DNA of 64,000 nucleotides from Planctomycetota bacterium (GTDB lineage Bacteria; Planctomycetota; UBA11346): NCBI GenBank assembly GCA_016745075.1, contig JADGDD010000001.1:1055125-1119124 (forward strand). Direction: 5' to 3'. Shown piece after piece: positions 33,552-42,824 of this stretch; the first letter of the stretch is position 1; each line of letters opens with the position of its first letter. The notes under the pieces were generated by a model. The model did no database searches, was not told where the DNA came from, and saw only the letters and a program-made list of their open reading frames with translations. The position numbers were made by a program, and so were the translations under genes.

Positions 33552-34910
33552 CTACTCGTCTTTAATTCGCCTATATAAACTCCTCTCACTCATCCCAAGT
33601 GCCTGAGCTGCTTCACGTCGGTTTCCGTCATAACGCACAAGTGCTTCCTTTATTAATTCTTTCTCCATATCCAACAATGTTGGTAAAGATTGCTCTTTTG
33701 GAAAAAGTCGTGGCTGAACAGCAACATGACACCCACTATTTGGAATACCTAAATGAGACGGTAAAATTTCTTCCCCACCAATCCGTAATACTGTAAACCA
33801 TGCCCGCTCAATCACATTCCTCAATTCTCTAATATTGCCGTGCCAATGATTGCGTTCCAGTACTGTAAGTGCTGTTTCACTGAGATAAATATGTCCTTGT
33901 CCACGACTATTGCAGTTCGATAAAAACTGAAAAGCTAACGGAGGCACATCAGCGACACGCTCTCGTAGTGGCGGAATATGTAAACAAATAACCGCTAAAC
34001 GGTGATATAAATCAGCTCGAAATAAACCTGCTGTAATAGACTCCGACAGATCCCTATTCGTTGCCGCAAGAATGCGTACGTCAACCTGTCGCTCGGTATT
34101 GCCACCAACACGACGAACCGTTCCATTTTCAATAACACGTAATAAACGAACCTGTGCCGCACTATGCATTTCGCCTATTTCATCGAGCAGGAGCGTACCA
34201 CCTTCTGTTGATTCTATAAGTCCAGGCCTATCTACATCTGCCCCAGTGAAAGCCCCTTTTTCATGACCAAATAACTCTGCATCAACCAATTCTTGACTTA
34301 ACGCCCCACAATTAAGCGCGTTAAATGATCCTTTGAGGTCACTACATCTGTGGATATACGATGCGAGTACATCCTTTCCGGTCCCTGTTTCTCCTGTGAT
34401 AAGCACTGGCATATCTAATCCTGCCAAGGCCTCAGCCTCAGCACATAAGCGTTGCATACTATCGGATGCTGCAACAAACCCTTCAGCAGTTACTTCAGTA
34501 CCGCCTCTAAAAGCTTCACGCAACTGAATATTATCAAACTGTAGTTTTCTATGTTCCACTGCTTTCTCAATAACAACAAACATCTCTTCTGGATCACAGG
34601 GTTTCGTCAAATAATGATAAGCACCCAAACGCATTGCATTCACCGCCGAATCAACTGTAGCCTGACCAGTAAGTACTATACTCGTAGCAGACATTTCCAA
34701 TTTAGCGTTTCGTGTAATGAGTTCTATACCATCCATTCCACCACCGAGTTGGAGATCAACCAATACCACATCAACCGTAGCCAAAAATGTCAAAGCAGCT
34801 TCCCCGTTATGGCAAGACTGCACAATATACCCACGACTACTCAATAAACGAACCAACATCGTTCTAAAATCACTATCATCATCAACAACGAGGATTGAAA
34901 TTTCACTCAT
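33552..34910 (-). CDS. NtrC-family sigma-54 response regulator
   Basis: A 452-residue activator of RNA polymerase with sigma-54. The receiver (1-120) has Asp52 in VLVDLQLGG and KPCDP. The AAA+ domain has Walker A GETGTGKD (173-180), the sigma-54 contact loop GAFTGA (219-224), Walker B LLLDEIGEM and RLLRVIENGTVRRVGG. The Fis-type HTH is at the C terminus (NRREAAQALGMSERSLYRRI). It is first in a leftward group with two GAF kinases, which are its likely partners, and divergent from the cheW/chemoreceptor pair, which could be targets. No convincing -24/-12 promoter was found in the divergent region. Confidence 0.92.
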   Translation of the reverse strand: MSEISILVVDDDSDFRTMLVRLLSSRGYIVQSCHNGEAALTFLATVDVVLVDLQLGGGMDGIELITRNAKLEMSATSIVLTGQATVDSAVNAMRLGAYHYLTKPCDPEEMFVVIEKAVEHRKLQFDNIQLREAFRGGTEVTAEGFVAASDSMQRLCAEAEALAGLDMPVLITGETGTGKDVLASYIHRCSDLKGSFNALNCGALSQELVDAELFGHEKGAFTGADVDRPGLIESTEGGTLLLDEIGEMHSAAQVRLLRVIENGTVRRVGGNTERQVDVRILAATNRDLSESITAGLFRADLYHRLAVICLHIPPLRERVADVPPLAFQFLSNCNSRGQGHIYLSETALTVLERNHWHGNIRELRNVIERAWFTVLRIGGEEILPSHLGIPNSGCHVAVQPRLFPKEQSLPTLLDMEKELIKEALVRYDGNRREAAQALGMSERSLYRRIKDE

Positions 34911-35128
34911 CAGAGAACTCCCTTCTAAGATCTTTCATTAAACAAAACACTCTTTACCGAGCAAGGGTAAACTGCCAAACTGGCAGGGGCTGCCAAATAG
35001 TCAGCAGTTTTGTTATGACAGAAATGACATTAACGCATAATACAGAACGGTTTTCTCTCTATTCACCATTGGCACAGCTGCGACTATGCAACTAACAACA
35101 AACAACCACCCCCTTGGAGCCATCCAGT

Positions 35129-35617
35129 ATGAAAATCAAGACATCAGAATCACTCGGAGGTAAATACTTAAGTTTTTCCCTTGGAAATGAGCAATATGGA
35201 CTCAGCGTTCTCGCTGTTCAAGAAATCATGCAATTTATAGACATAACGGCTATGCCCAATGTACCCGAATACATTCGTGGAGTTATCAATCTTCGCGGAC
35301 ATGTTATCCCCATCATTGAATTACGTGCTATCTTTGGGATGACAAAAATAGAAGAAGGCGAACGAACCTGCATCATTGTCGTTCAAGTCCAGACTCAAGA
35401 ACAAATGGTTACTCTTGGCCTCGTTGTTGATCAAGTCAATGACGTGCAAAATGTGCAAGATAACGAAGTCGAACCTCCACCAACATTCGGGCACAGCATA
35501 AACACCTCCTACATCAAAGGCATCCGCACAATTAATAATCAGGTGACTCTATTACTCGATATTGATAACATTCTCAATGAATCAGACCTTATTGCCATAC
35601 AAGCAAAAAACATTTAG
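35129..35617 (+). CDS. cheW: Chemotaxis coupling protein CheW
   Basis: A 162-residue CheW that links receptor tips to the CheA kinase. The two beta-barrel subdomains are recognisable: KYLSFSLGNEQYGLSVLAVQEIM, then VPEYIRGVINLRGHVIPIIELR (the conserved arginine-containing INLRGxxxPVxDLR-type segment), VTLGLVVDQVNDV and a final YIKGIRTINNQVTLLLDID. The ATG at 35129 is preferred because TTGGAG lies 9 bases upstream; the longer frame would need a TTG start. The chemoreceptor gene begins 48 bases later, so a dedicated coupling protein and receptor pair is likely. Confidence 0.92.
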   Translation: MKIKTSESLGGKYLSFSLGNEQYGLSVLAVQEIMQFIDITAMPNVPEYIRGVINLRGHVIPIIELRAIFGMTKIEEGERTCIIVVQVQTQEQMVTLGLVVDQVNDVQNVQDNEVEPPPTFGHSINTSYIKGIRTINNQVTLLLDIDNILNESDLIAIQAKNI

Positions 35618-35665
35618 CCCTTCTCCACTTTCAAAAGCCACATTACGATACGAAAGGCATTTCCC

Positions 35666-38422
35666 ATGTTCAAAAACATCCGACTCTCCAGTAAAATAGC
35701 GATCCTCTCCACCCTCCTGCTTGCACTAATTTGCACCGTAGCGTGGCTTGGTTACAAGGCACTTTCCCACGCAAGCAATCGGGTAGAAACAGCAGATGAT
35801 GTGAATCGACTCAGTAAACATTTTCTAGAAATTCGCTCACAAGAAAAAAACTTTATTCTTCGTGGCGACCCATCCTACAAAACCAAAGTAGAAAAAATAG
35901 TACAAGAAATCAGCAAACAAGCCGATGACACTAAAGGTAAATTCAAAGACGATTACAATAAAAAACAAATGGAAAGCGTGAGCAAGAAAAGCCAAGCTTA
36001 CCATGATAATTTCAATAAATTTGTTGATCTCAATAATAACAGAAATGTCATCATGGGACAGATGCGTTCTGCTGCACAGGAAGCGATACGAGAATGCACA
36101 GCAATCAGCGACGATCAACAGCAACAACTAGAACAGTCTCGATCAAAAGCAACTGCATTTGTACAAGATAAAATATACAAATCCGACACCGCCAACAAAA
36201 TAATTCAATTATTTATCGATGTTCGAAAAAACGAAAAAGAAGTCATTATTACCAATGGAAACCCCATATACCTCAAAAAGGTACATGATGGACTTGAACA
36301 AATAAATACATTAAACAGCGAACTGCGATCTGCCTTTAAGTTGCAAAAAAACATTGATCAAATAGACAATGCCACTCTAGCGTTGACTCTCTATAAAGAT
36401 GGGTTCTCCGCCTATAACAACATGATTAAACAACAAGCAACAAGTATGACCGCTATGCGTGCTGCCGCTGGACAAGCCGGACAAGAAGCTAATGCTATAC
36501 GGAATGATCAGCGCAAACAGCTCTCTACTGCTCTCAACAGTGGGAAAAGTGACTGTTCTTTTATTGATGATAAATTATCAAAAGCAGACGATGCAAATAC
36601 ACTAATTGAATGGCTCCTTGAAATGCGGAAAAATGAAAAAGAAGTCATCATTACTCATGGGGGCACACTCTATCTCAACAAAATGGATAAACAAATGAAA
36701 GAAACGGTTCAGCTAGCAACAGAGCTAAGAGAACGCTTTAAACTACAACTGAACATTGATCAAATTAATTTATTTTTAGAAGCATTTAAGAAGTATCAAT
36801 CGACATTCACAACCTATACTGATATGATCCAAGAACAAAAAAACATCATGAAAAACATGAGAAAAGCTGCTACTGAAGCATTACAGCAATGCACTGACAT
36901 CAGTAATGACCAAAAACAGCAGCTCTTGGCGGCACAAAGAGAAAATGAAACGTTCCTAAATGATAAACTCTCAAAAGCACAAGACGCTCAAACTATAATG
37001 GCACTCTATATAGATGTACGAAAAAACGAAAAAGAAGTCATCATTTCAATGGAGCAATCATTTGTTGATAAAGTTCAGACTGGATTACGAAAAATTGAGC
37101 AATTAGCATCTAGCTTACGTAGCCGCTTCAAGGAACAAAAGAACATTGATCAAATAGATTATGCCATGAAAGCAATAAATTCCTATACTGAAGAGTTCAA
37201 TCGCTATCATAGTCTCATGGTCGAACAAGAGAACATAGAAAATGCTATGACCAATGCTGCACGTGATGCACAAGAAGAATGTTCAAGTGCACGAAAAGAC
37301 CAAAAAGAAAAAATGGAAAATGAAATGTCAAATTCACTCAGTTTCATTATTTCGATCTCTACTATAAGCCTTTTTATTGGCATTCTTCTTTCATTCACCA
37401 TTAGTAAAAGCATTGTCGGCCCACTCAACCGAGTTATTTTAGGACTCAGCACCGGTTCAAACGAGGTCGGTAATGCATCTGGACAAGTCTCCACATCAAG
37501 CCAACAATTAGCCCAAGGGGCAAGTGAACAAGCTTCCAGTTTAGAAGAAACATCAGCTTCACTTGAAGAGATGTCTGCCGCCACCAAACAAAATGCAGAA
37601 CATGCTCGCCAAGCCGATAGACTAGCAACACAAGCCATGGAAAAAGCCCAAGGAGGGGAAAATACCGCACGCAAAGTTGCTGGTCAAGTTGCCCAACAAT
37701 TATCTGAACTCAGCGAATCTGTTGCAGCCATTGAACGTAGTAGCAGAGATACGGCACAAGTTGTTGAGACCATAGATGAGATTGCTTTTCAAACAAATCT
37801 ACTTGCGCTAAATGCTGCTGTGGAAGCGGCACGAGCGGGCGAAGCGGGCATGGGATTTGCCGTTGTTGCCGATGAAGTTCGTAATCTTGCTCAACGTAGT
37901 GCTGAAGAAGTTAAAAACACATCAAAACTCATGCGTGAAGCTCAAGAAAACACAGAACGAGTACGTACCGTTAGCAAAACTGTTGATGAATATTTAAAAC
38001 AATCACTCGGCATAGATCTCGTCACAACTTTTGCTGAAACCGTTGCTGCAAATAATGATCTCACACACCTCATGAAAGAGGTTGCTCTGGCCAGCGAAGA
38101 ACAGGCTACAGGTGTTGATCAAGTCAACCAAGCTGTAGCTCAAATGGATAGAGTCACTCAAGCCAACGCAGCCAGTTCTGAAGAAAGTGCAGCAGCTAGC
38201 GAAGAACTCAACGCACAAGCAGATGAATTACTCAATATGGTTTCGACATTACGGCACCTCGTTCGTGGCAACGAAAAAGGAGCTAGCAAGCAACTTCTAC
38301 AATATGATATCCCACAAATTGAATCAAAAAAACGTCATACCATAAATAGCGAACGTATGTACCCAGAACAAATAGAAGAACATACCCAACAAAGACTTCC
38401 ACTCACAGATGAAGAGATGTAG
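35666..38422 (+). CDS. Methyl-accepting chemotaxis protein with four tandem sensory repeats
   Basis: A 918-residue chemoreceptor. TM1 is at about 11-30 and TM2 at about 558-578, giving an unusually large extracytoplasmic region of about 525 residues. In it a helical unit of about 130 residues recurs four times, marked by [10 protein letters not shown] (57), [10 protein letters not shown] (187), [10 protein letters not shown] (321) and [10 protein letters not shown] (451), each followed by a long helix ending near KNIDQI. The units resemble HBM-type helical bundles. After TM2 there is only a short linker with no obvious full HAMP. The signalling hairpin follows, with tip [20 protein letters not shown] and adaptation-type helices. 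There is no CheR-docking pentapeptide at the end (DEEM). Confidence 0.92.
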   Translation: MFKNIRLSSKIAILSTLLLALICTVAWLGYKALSHASNRVETADDVNRLSKHFLEIRSQEKNFILRGDPSYKTKVEKIVQEISKQADDTKGKFKDDYNKKQMESVSKKSQAYHDNFNKFVDLNNNRNVIMGQMRSAAQEAIRECTAISDDQQQQLEQSRSKATAFVQDKIYKSDTANKIIQLFIDVRKNEKEVIITNGNPIYLKKVHDGLEQINTLNSELRSAFKLQKNIDQIDNATLALTLYKDGFSAYNNMIKQQATSMTAMRAAAGQAGQEANAIRNDQRKQLSTALNSGKSDCSFIDDKLSKADDANTLIEWLLEMRKNEKEVIITHGGTLYLNKMDKQMKETVQLATELRERFKLQLNIDQINLFLEAFKKYQSTFTTYTDMIQEQKNIMKNMRKAATEALQQCTDISNDQKQQLLAAQRENETFLNDKLSKAQDAQTIMALYIDVRKNEKEVIISMEQSFVDKVQTGLRKIEQLASSLRSRFKEQKNIDQIDYAMKAINSYTEEFNRYHSLMVEQENIENAMTNAARDAQEECSSARKDQKEKMENEMSNSLSFIISISTISLFIGILLSFTISKSIVGPLNRVILGLSTGSNEVGNASGQVSTSSQQLAQGASEQASSLEETSASLEEMSAATKQNAEHARQADRLATQAMEKAQGGENTARKVAGQVAQQLSELSESVAAIERSSRDTAQVVETIDEIAFQTNLLALNAAVEAARAGEAGMGFAVVADEVRNLAQRSAEEVKNTSKLMREAQENTERVRTVSKTVDEYLKQSLGIDLVTTFAETVAANNDLTHLMKEVALASEEQATGVDQVNQAVAQMDRVTQANAASSEESAAASEELNAQADELLNMVSTLRHLVRGNEKGASKQLLQYDIPQIESKKRHTINSERMYPEQIEEHTQQRLPLTDEEM

Positions 38423-38433
38423 CGAAAGCTTCT

Positions 38434-39210
38434 TTACATCGTTGGTAACACATCCCACACATAGTTTTCTCCAGCGCTCAGAACAATACCCATAAAGACA
38501 ACCGCAGAAGGAAGGCCAAGATACAAAACAATAAAGGCGGTCATAATTTTGGTTGCAAAGGTAATGTGTAAGATGTTAATTTGGGGAACAGCTCGAGCAA
38601 TAACCCCTTCTGCCATGGTAACAGAAAAAATAACCGCAAGGACAGGGAAAGCTATGGTTAAGGCAATTTGAAACATTTCGAGGGCTGCACCAGTTACCGC
38701 TGCGTGTAGCCCAGCCCCAAGCTGCCATGTACCAAGAGGAACAATAGCGAAGCTTCTATCGAGTGCGGTAATAAAGAAAAGATGACCATCCATAAGAAAA
38801 AACAACAGGATGACACCTAAACCAAACATCTCGCCCACTGGACCACGCATATCTTGCGTCGACGGGTCAAACATTTCTGCTGCGGCAAAGCCGGCGGTTC
38901 GACCAATAATATCACCACCAAAACGTAAACCTTGAATAAATAAATTCAAAAGAAACCCCATGGCAATACCAACCAATAGTTCCCTTGCCATAATAACTAA
39001 ATAGTCTGCACCAGAGATCACCCCTACACCGATCGTTTCCATATGCATGGGGGCTATAACAAAAGTTAAAGTCAGTGCCACAATTGTTTTTATCTGCATC
39101 GGCACATACATACCACCGATAACCGGGCCCGTTACAAATAAACCAATAATACGCGCAAAAACAAGCAACGCAGGAGCTATCATATTAAAAACAGTAAAAA
39201 GGTCTTCCAT
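38434..39210 (-). CDS. fliR: Flagellar export apparatus protein FliR
   Basis: A 258-residue polytopic protein of the flagellar type III export gate, which forms a spiral with FliP and FliQ. Segments such as PALLVFARIIGLFVTGPVIG, ARELLVGIAMGFLLNLFIQG and the AEMFDPSTQDMRGPVGEMFG loop are characteristic of FliR (compare the usual MxPxxxPQIP-type loop later, present as AVPQINI). It is last in the leftward fliOPQR set, 14 bases after fliQ. It converges on the chemoreceptor gene with 11 bases between stops. Confidence 0.92.
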   Translation of the reverse strand: MEDLFTVFNMIAPALLVFARIIGLFVTGPVIGGMYVPMQIKTIVALTLTFVIAPMHMETIGVGVISGADYLVIMARELLVGIAMGFLLNLFIQGLRFGGDIIGRTAGFAAAEMFDPSTQDMRGPVGEMFGLGVILLFFLMDGHLFFITALDRSFAIVPLGTWQLGAGLHAAVTGAALEMFQIALTIAFPVLAVIFSVTMAEGVIARAVPQINILHITFATKIMTAFIVLYLGLPSAVVFMGIVLSAGENYVWDVLPTM

Positions 39211-39224
39211 AGAGCGTCTCTACA

Positions 39225-39497
39225 CTAGAGATGACTAAAGACAGATAGGCCGCCAAAAATTTCTGCGGTGTAAGCAATAAGTTTTTGTAGCATCCAACCA
39301 CCTCCGATAATATAGACCGCTACAATTGCTCCCACTTTAGGAACAAAAGTTAAAGTTTGTTCTTGGATAGAAGTAATAGCCTGCAACAAACCAATTAACA
39401 AACCAACAATTAATGCGGCAGCTAATGGCGGCATTGCTAAAATCATGCACATAATGAGCATGTTATGAAACAAATCTACCATGACATCTTCAGCCAT
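39225..39497 (-). CDS. fliQ: Flagellar export apparatus protein FliQ
   Basis: A 90-residue protein with two transmembrane helices (LIMCMILAMPPLAAALIVGLLIG split by a short turn, and AIVAVYIIGGGWMLQKLI) and the FliQ-type centre LLQAITSIQEQTLTFVPK, close to the family consensus. It overlaps fliP by 8 bases. FliQ surrounds the FliP/FliR spiral in the export gate. Confidence 0.93.
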   Translation of the reverse strand: MAEDVMVDLFHNMLIMCMILAMPPLAAALIVGLLIGLLQAITSIQEQTLTFVPKVGAIVAVYIIGGGWMLQKLIAYTAEIFGGLSVFSHL

Positions 39498-40305
39498 AAC
39501 TACTCACCAAACTCGCTATTAATAGCGTCCAGCCATCAACTAAGACAAATAATAATATTTTAAAGGGCAAACTAATAACCACCGGCGGCAGCATCATCAT
39601 ACCAAGGGCCATTAATACCGCCGCAATAACAAGGTCTATCACCAAAAACGGCAAGAATAAAACAAAGCCCATCTGAAAGGCTGTTTTTAATTCTGAAGTG
39701 ATAAATGCTGGCATGAGAGTTGTAAACGGCACATCTGCCAGTGTTCGTGGCCGTTCTGAGTTGCTAATACGAATAAATAATGCTAAATCATTTTTACGCG
39801 TATGTTTTCCCATAAAAGCACGGATACTATTTTCTCCGCGCTCCAAAGCTTCTGCTTCAGTTATTTCTTCTGCTACATATGGCTGCCAAGCATTTTGATA
39901 GACATCATCAATCGTTGGCCCCATAATAAAAAAGGACAAAAACAATGCTAAACCAAGCATAACTTGATTGGGCGGTAAGGTTTGTGTTCCAAGCGCACGG
40001 CGAATGAAGCCAAGAACGATAATAATCCGAGTAAAACAGGTCATCATCATTAAGAATGCTGGAGCAACGGCTAATACGGTTAAGGTAATCAGCAGCTTTA
40101 CTGCATTAGAGTAACCACTACGGCCTTCGCCCATACCAAAACCAACGGTCAATTCAGCTCCACCATCTTGGCGTGCATCTACCAATGGAGAAGCATCACC
40201 CAAGGCCGTTGTCGTCAGTGGTACATCTGTTCCCCCTGCGGCATCTACAGCAAAAATGGGCACAACACAGACCAATAAGAGAAAACAAGCACACAGCAAA
40301 CGCAT
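39490..40305 (-). CDS. fliP: Flagellar export apparatus protein FliP
   Basis: A 271-residue protein with a cleavable signal sequence, as usual for FliP, and family segments AVAPAFLMMMTCFTRIIIVL, PPNQVMLGLALFLSFFIMGP, LMPAFITSELKTAFQMGF and the C-terminal DLVIAAVLMALGMMMLPPV. These are near-consensus for FliP, the pore-forming ring of the flagellar export gate. Its ATG overlaps the fliO stop (TAATG), and it overlaps fliQ at the other end. Confidence 0.95.
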   Translation of the reverse strand: MRLLCACFLLLVCVVPIFAVDAAGGTDVPLTTTALGDASPLVDARQDGGAELTVGFGMGEGRSGYSNAVKLLITLTVLAVAPAFLMMMTCFTRIIIVLGFIRRALGTQTLPPNQVMLGLALFLSFFIMGPTIDDVYQNAWQPYVAEEITEAEALERGENSIRAFMGKHTRKNDLALFIRISNSERPRTLADVPFTTLMPAFITSELKTAFQMGFVLFLPFLVIDLVIAAVLMALGMMMLPPVVISLPFKILLFVLVDGWTLLIASLVSSYG

Positions 40306-40913
40306 TATGACTGCTCTCCATTACCCAAAGCTTGTTTGAGGCGCTCCTTAAAGGCACTCACTGTATTTCTACTTGAAGGTGCTGCCACAACAGAGTCCTC
40401 ATCAACGATGTCATCTGGAATATGTGCTGGAATTTCTGGACACTGATCTGTAGGCATACTGGTCATTAAAGTCAGATCATGTTCACCAGATCCAACCACC
40501 AACATCTGATCACCAACTCGCACCAATGATAAAGATCGTTTCACGCCAATGGATAAGGTTTCTACCAATTCCATATGAGTACCTGTTGCCGCACGAGGTG
40601 CACGCATTCCAAATTTTTTCCAAGCGAAGGCAAGACCCAGCATTAGAATAAACACAACCAACAGGCCGCCCATAGTACGCATTAACACACCTGTAATACT
40701 GATATCTTCCGTCTTCTGAGCTGTTGTCGGTATCGTTCCTTCGGCCGGTCTTACCGTTTCTTCTTCAGGAAGGTCCAAAGCCACATCTAAATTTGCGGGC
40801 CGCTGATATCCTTCTCCTTCTGCTACTTCGCTATTATTATGTTCTGCCGCTAACAGAACAGTAACAGACACGGGGAATAAAAGACTCAGTAATAGAACAA
40901 ACAACAAGCGCAT
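40305..40913 (-). CDS. fliO: Flagellar biosynthesis protein FliO
   Basis: About 202 residues. A signal-like N terminus (MRLLFVLLLSLLFPVSV) and acidic linker precede one TM segment (GGLLVVFILMLGLAFAWKKFG) and a small cytosolic domain (MELVETLSIGVKRSLSLVRVGDQMLVVG), the FliO pattern. FliO assists assembly of the FliP ring. The ATG at 40913 was preferred over an ATG/TTG-type start 13 codons upstream because GAGG lies a suitable distance before it. Upstream, 294 bases to the next gene hold no ORF; they include GGTGG/CCACC (around 41060-41085) as a weak inverted repeat and presumably the fli promoter. Confidence 0.85.
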   Translation of the reverse strand: MRLLFVLLLSLLFPVSVTVLLAAEHNNSEVAEGEGYQRPANLDVALDLPEEETVRPAEGTIPTTAQKTEDISITGVLMRTMGGLLVVFILMLGLAFAWKKFGMRAPRAATGTHMELVETLSIGVKRSLSLVRVGDQMLVVGSGEHDLTLMTSMPTDQCPEIPAHIPDDIVDEDSVVAAPSSRNTVSAFKERLKQALGNGEQS

Positions 40914-41207
40914 CGTACATTTCCTCAACACCAACGAGGTAAGGAGCAACACTGTGCGACTTCCACCCCATCTTCATAAGGATATATGCATACGCTGTGC
41001 CGCTTTTATCAGCTTTTAAAAAACGCTTGAGCTTGTTTCAGACGCTTGTTTTTCACGGTGGTGATCATCAACAAGCCACCATGCCCATATGCGCTCCAAG
41101 GTCATGTAATAATTTCCGCTCTTACGAGGACAGCCCACGGTCGGCTAAAGCCATGGCAATCATATAATCAAGCCACCGCCAGCAACAAATCAGCAACAAA
41201 AATGCCT

Positions 41208-42824
41208 CTATTTGCAGAGAATCTGCCAGCCATCTTCATTATTAGTAAGGCTCAATGTTACTCCATCGCAATCATTATCACCAATGTGCAGGTTTATACG
41301 ATGGGCGGTACCGTCTGCCTGACGGTGCCATAATTGAAAGCGCTCTGCCCGTGTTATTTCATTATGGAAGACACGCTGTTTTTGATGGAGTAAAATACCA
41401 ATGTGTTTATCAGCAAGCACACACAATTTTGGAGCACCATCCCATTCAAAAGCGGCCTCTTGTTTCGGCCATTCCATTGGTGCCGCATCTGAGACACCGC
41501 GAATCCAACTGGCATAAGATGCCATATTCTTTTCCTGTGAGGTAGCTCCATCCAAAGCACCCAACATCACCTGCTCAACAAAAGAAGCGTTTTCTCTCAA
41601 TACAGCTTGCATGCGTATTCGTAATTCTTGAGGAAGACCTCGACTCAACAGATGCTGGCGCACATGTCTACGCGCCTCACTATCCCCTGCTGCTGCATCC
41701 ACCAACCATGCGTGGACCGTTTCCGAAACATCGATGTCTTGCTGCCATGCTTCAAGAATCCAACTCTCTGCACCGGGATGCATTAAAAGGTTTGATAAAT
41801 GTTTATCTCGAGCATTTAACCAACGACGAGAACCATCCTGTACCTCCCACTCGGGAGGAATAATATCTGCATGCCGCCAATTACCTTTGCTTAAATGATC
41901 GATAAAGAACTCATCAGCGGCTTTCGTCACATTCTTATGCGTGAATACCGTACCAATAATAGCACCAGTCCAACCACGTACGAGTGGCTCTTCCCAACTT
42001 CCAAACCATGTAGCAACAGAATGCACCGGTTGGTCTGGGACCAAAGAGATACTGCCATTTCCAATACTCTCATCGACCCAGCAATCATGAATGGACTGCA
42101 TATCATTATATTGCCATTCTAATGGAACGGGGTCTGTGCCACCATTCAGCTCAACAAAAATAGCATGTGCGATATTACGACCAACACCAGCAAACCACGG
42201 GGCCCATACCCTTTGTTCGGTTACAGATTTACTTTCGTGGACCAATTCAAACGAACTACTCTTAATGCCAGCAGGGCGACGCAGCTGTGTTTTATGAGTA
42301 CTCACCACATCAAATAACTCTACCGCAAAACGAACCGCAATTGGATGGCCTGGTTGTTGCGGCAAAGGTTGTGGATCAATTTGACGAAAGCGCACAATGC
42401 GTCTAAATGGTAAAGGCAATGGTTTACCATCTATTGGCAGCAAACACACATTATGAAATGGCATATCAAAGGTGGTATCCGGTGTAGACAAAGCACCTGT
42501 TAATAACTCTGCCATACCACGAACAACAGAACGAGTAAGCGGTAAATCATCCCCTGCCAGTAAAGCGGTATTATGCCACGATATTTGTTCTAGACCAAGC
42601 CGCTCATCTGTGGACGGAAACAGCGGCACAAAATGACTAGGAGCTTCTACCGTATTGGTTGCTTGAAGTGGCGTTGATGCCACTGGTCGTGGATCTTTAC
42701 CGCGAAAATAACCCACATCAATCTTGGGACCATTCATTCCGCCTTGAGCATTCATCGATACACAAAAGGGAATACTCGCCATCATCAAAGCCAGCAAGAT
42801 CATTGGGACAAAGCTATTTTTCAT
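41208..42824 (-). CDS. Secreted protein of unknown function (538 aa)
   Basis: The signal peptide is clear (MKNSFVPMILLALMMASIPF, cleavage probably near CVSMNAQ). The mature protein is Trp- and His-rich with mixed strands; the centre (about 300-440) has helical stretches (LSNLLMHPGAESWILEAW and AAAGDSEARRHVRQHLLSRG) that look HEAT-like. No catalytic signature or known family was recognised. The ATG at 42824 overlaps the MFS gene stop by 11 bases, so the two are translationally coupled; this start is preferred to a GTG four codons earlier. A link with the exporter is possible but unproven. Confidence 0.6.
   Translation of the reverse strand: MKNSFVPMILLALMMASIPFCVSMNAQGGMNGPKIDVGYFRGKDPRPVASTPLQATNTVEAPSHFVPLFPSTDERLGLEQISWHNTALLAGDDLPLTRSVVRGMAELLTGALSTPDTTFDMPFHNVCLLPIDGKPLPLPFRRIVRFRQIDPQPLPQQPGHPIAVRFAVELFDVVSTHKTQLRRPAGIKSSSFELVHESKSVTEQRVWAPWFAGVGRNIAHAIFVELNGGTDPVPLEWQYNDMQSIHDCWVDESIGNGSISLVPDQPVHSVATWFGSWEEPLVRGWTGAIIGTVFTHKNVTKAADEFFIDHLSKGNWRHADIIPPEWEVQDGSRRWLNARDKHLSNLLMHPGAESWILEAWQQDIDVSETVHAWLVDAAAGDSEARRHVRQHLLSRGLPQELRIRMQAVLRENASFVEQVMLGALDGATSQEKNMASYASWIRGVSDAAPMEWPKQEAAFEWDGAPKLCVLADKHIGILLHQKQRVFHNEITRAERFQLWHRQADGTAHRINLHIGDNDCDGVTLSLTNNEDGWQILCK

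Noticed and set aside
35065..35095. Sigma-54 (-24/-12) promoter before cheW, suggested by TTGGCAC and TGCAAC
   Set aside because: The GG and GC elements are 15 bases apart instead of the required 10, so it does not fit the consensus. A similar candidate upstream of the hybrid kinase (near 33400) is one base short.
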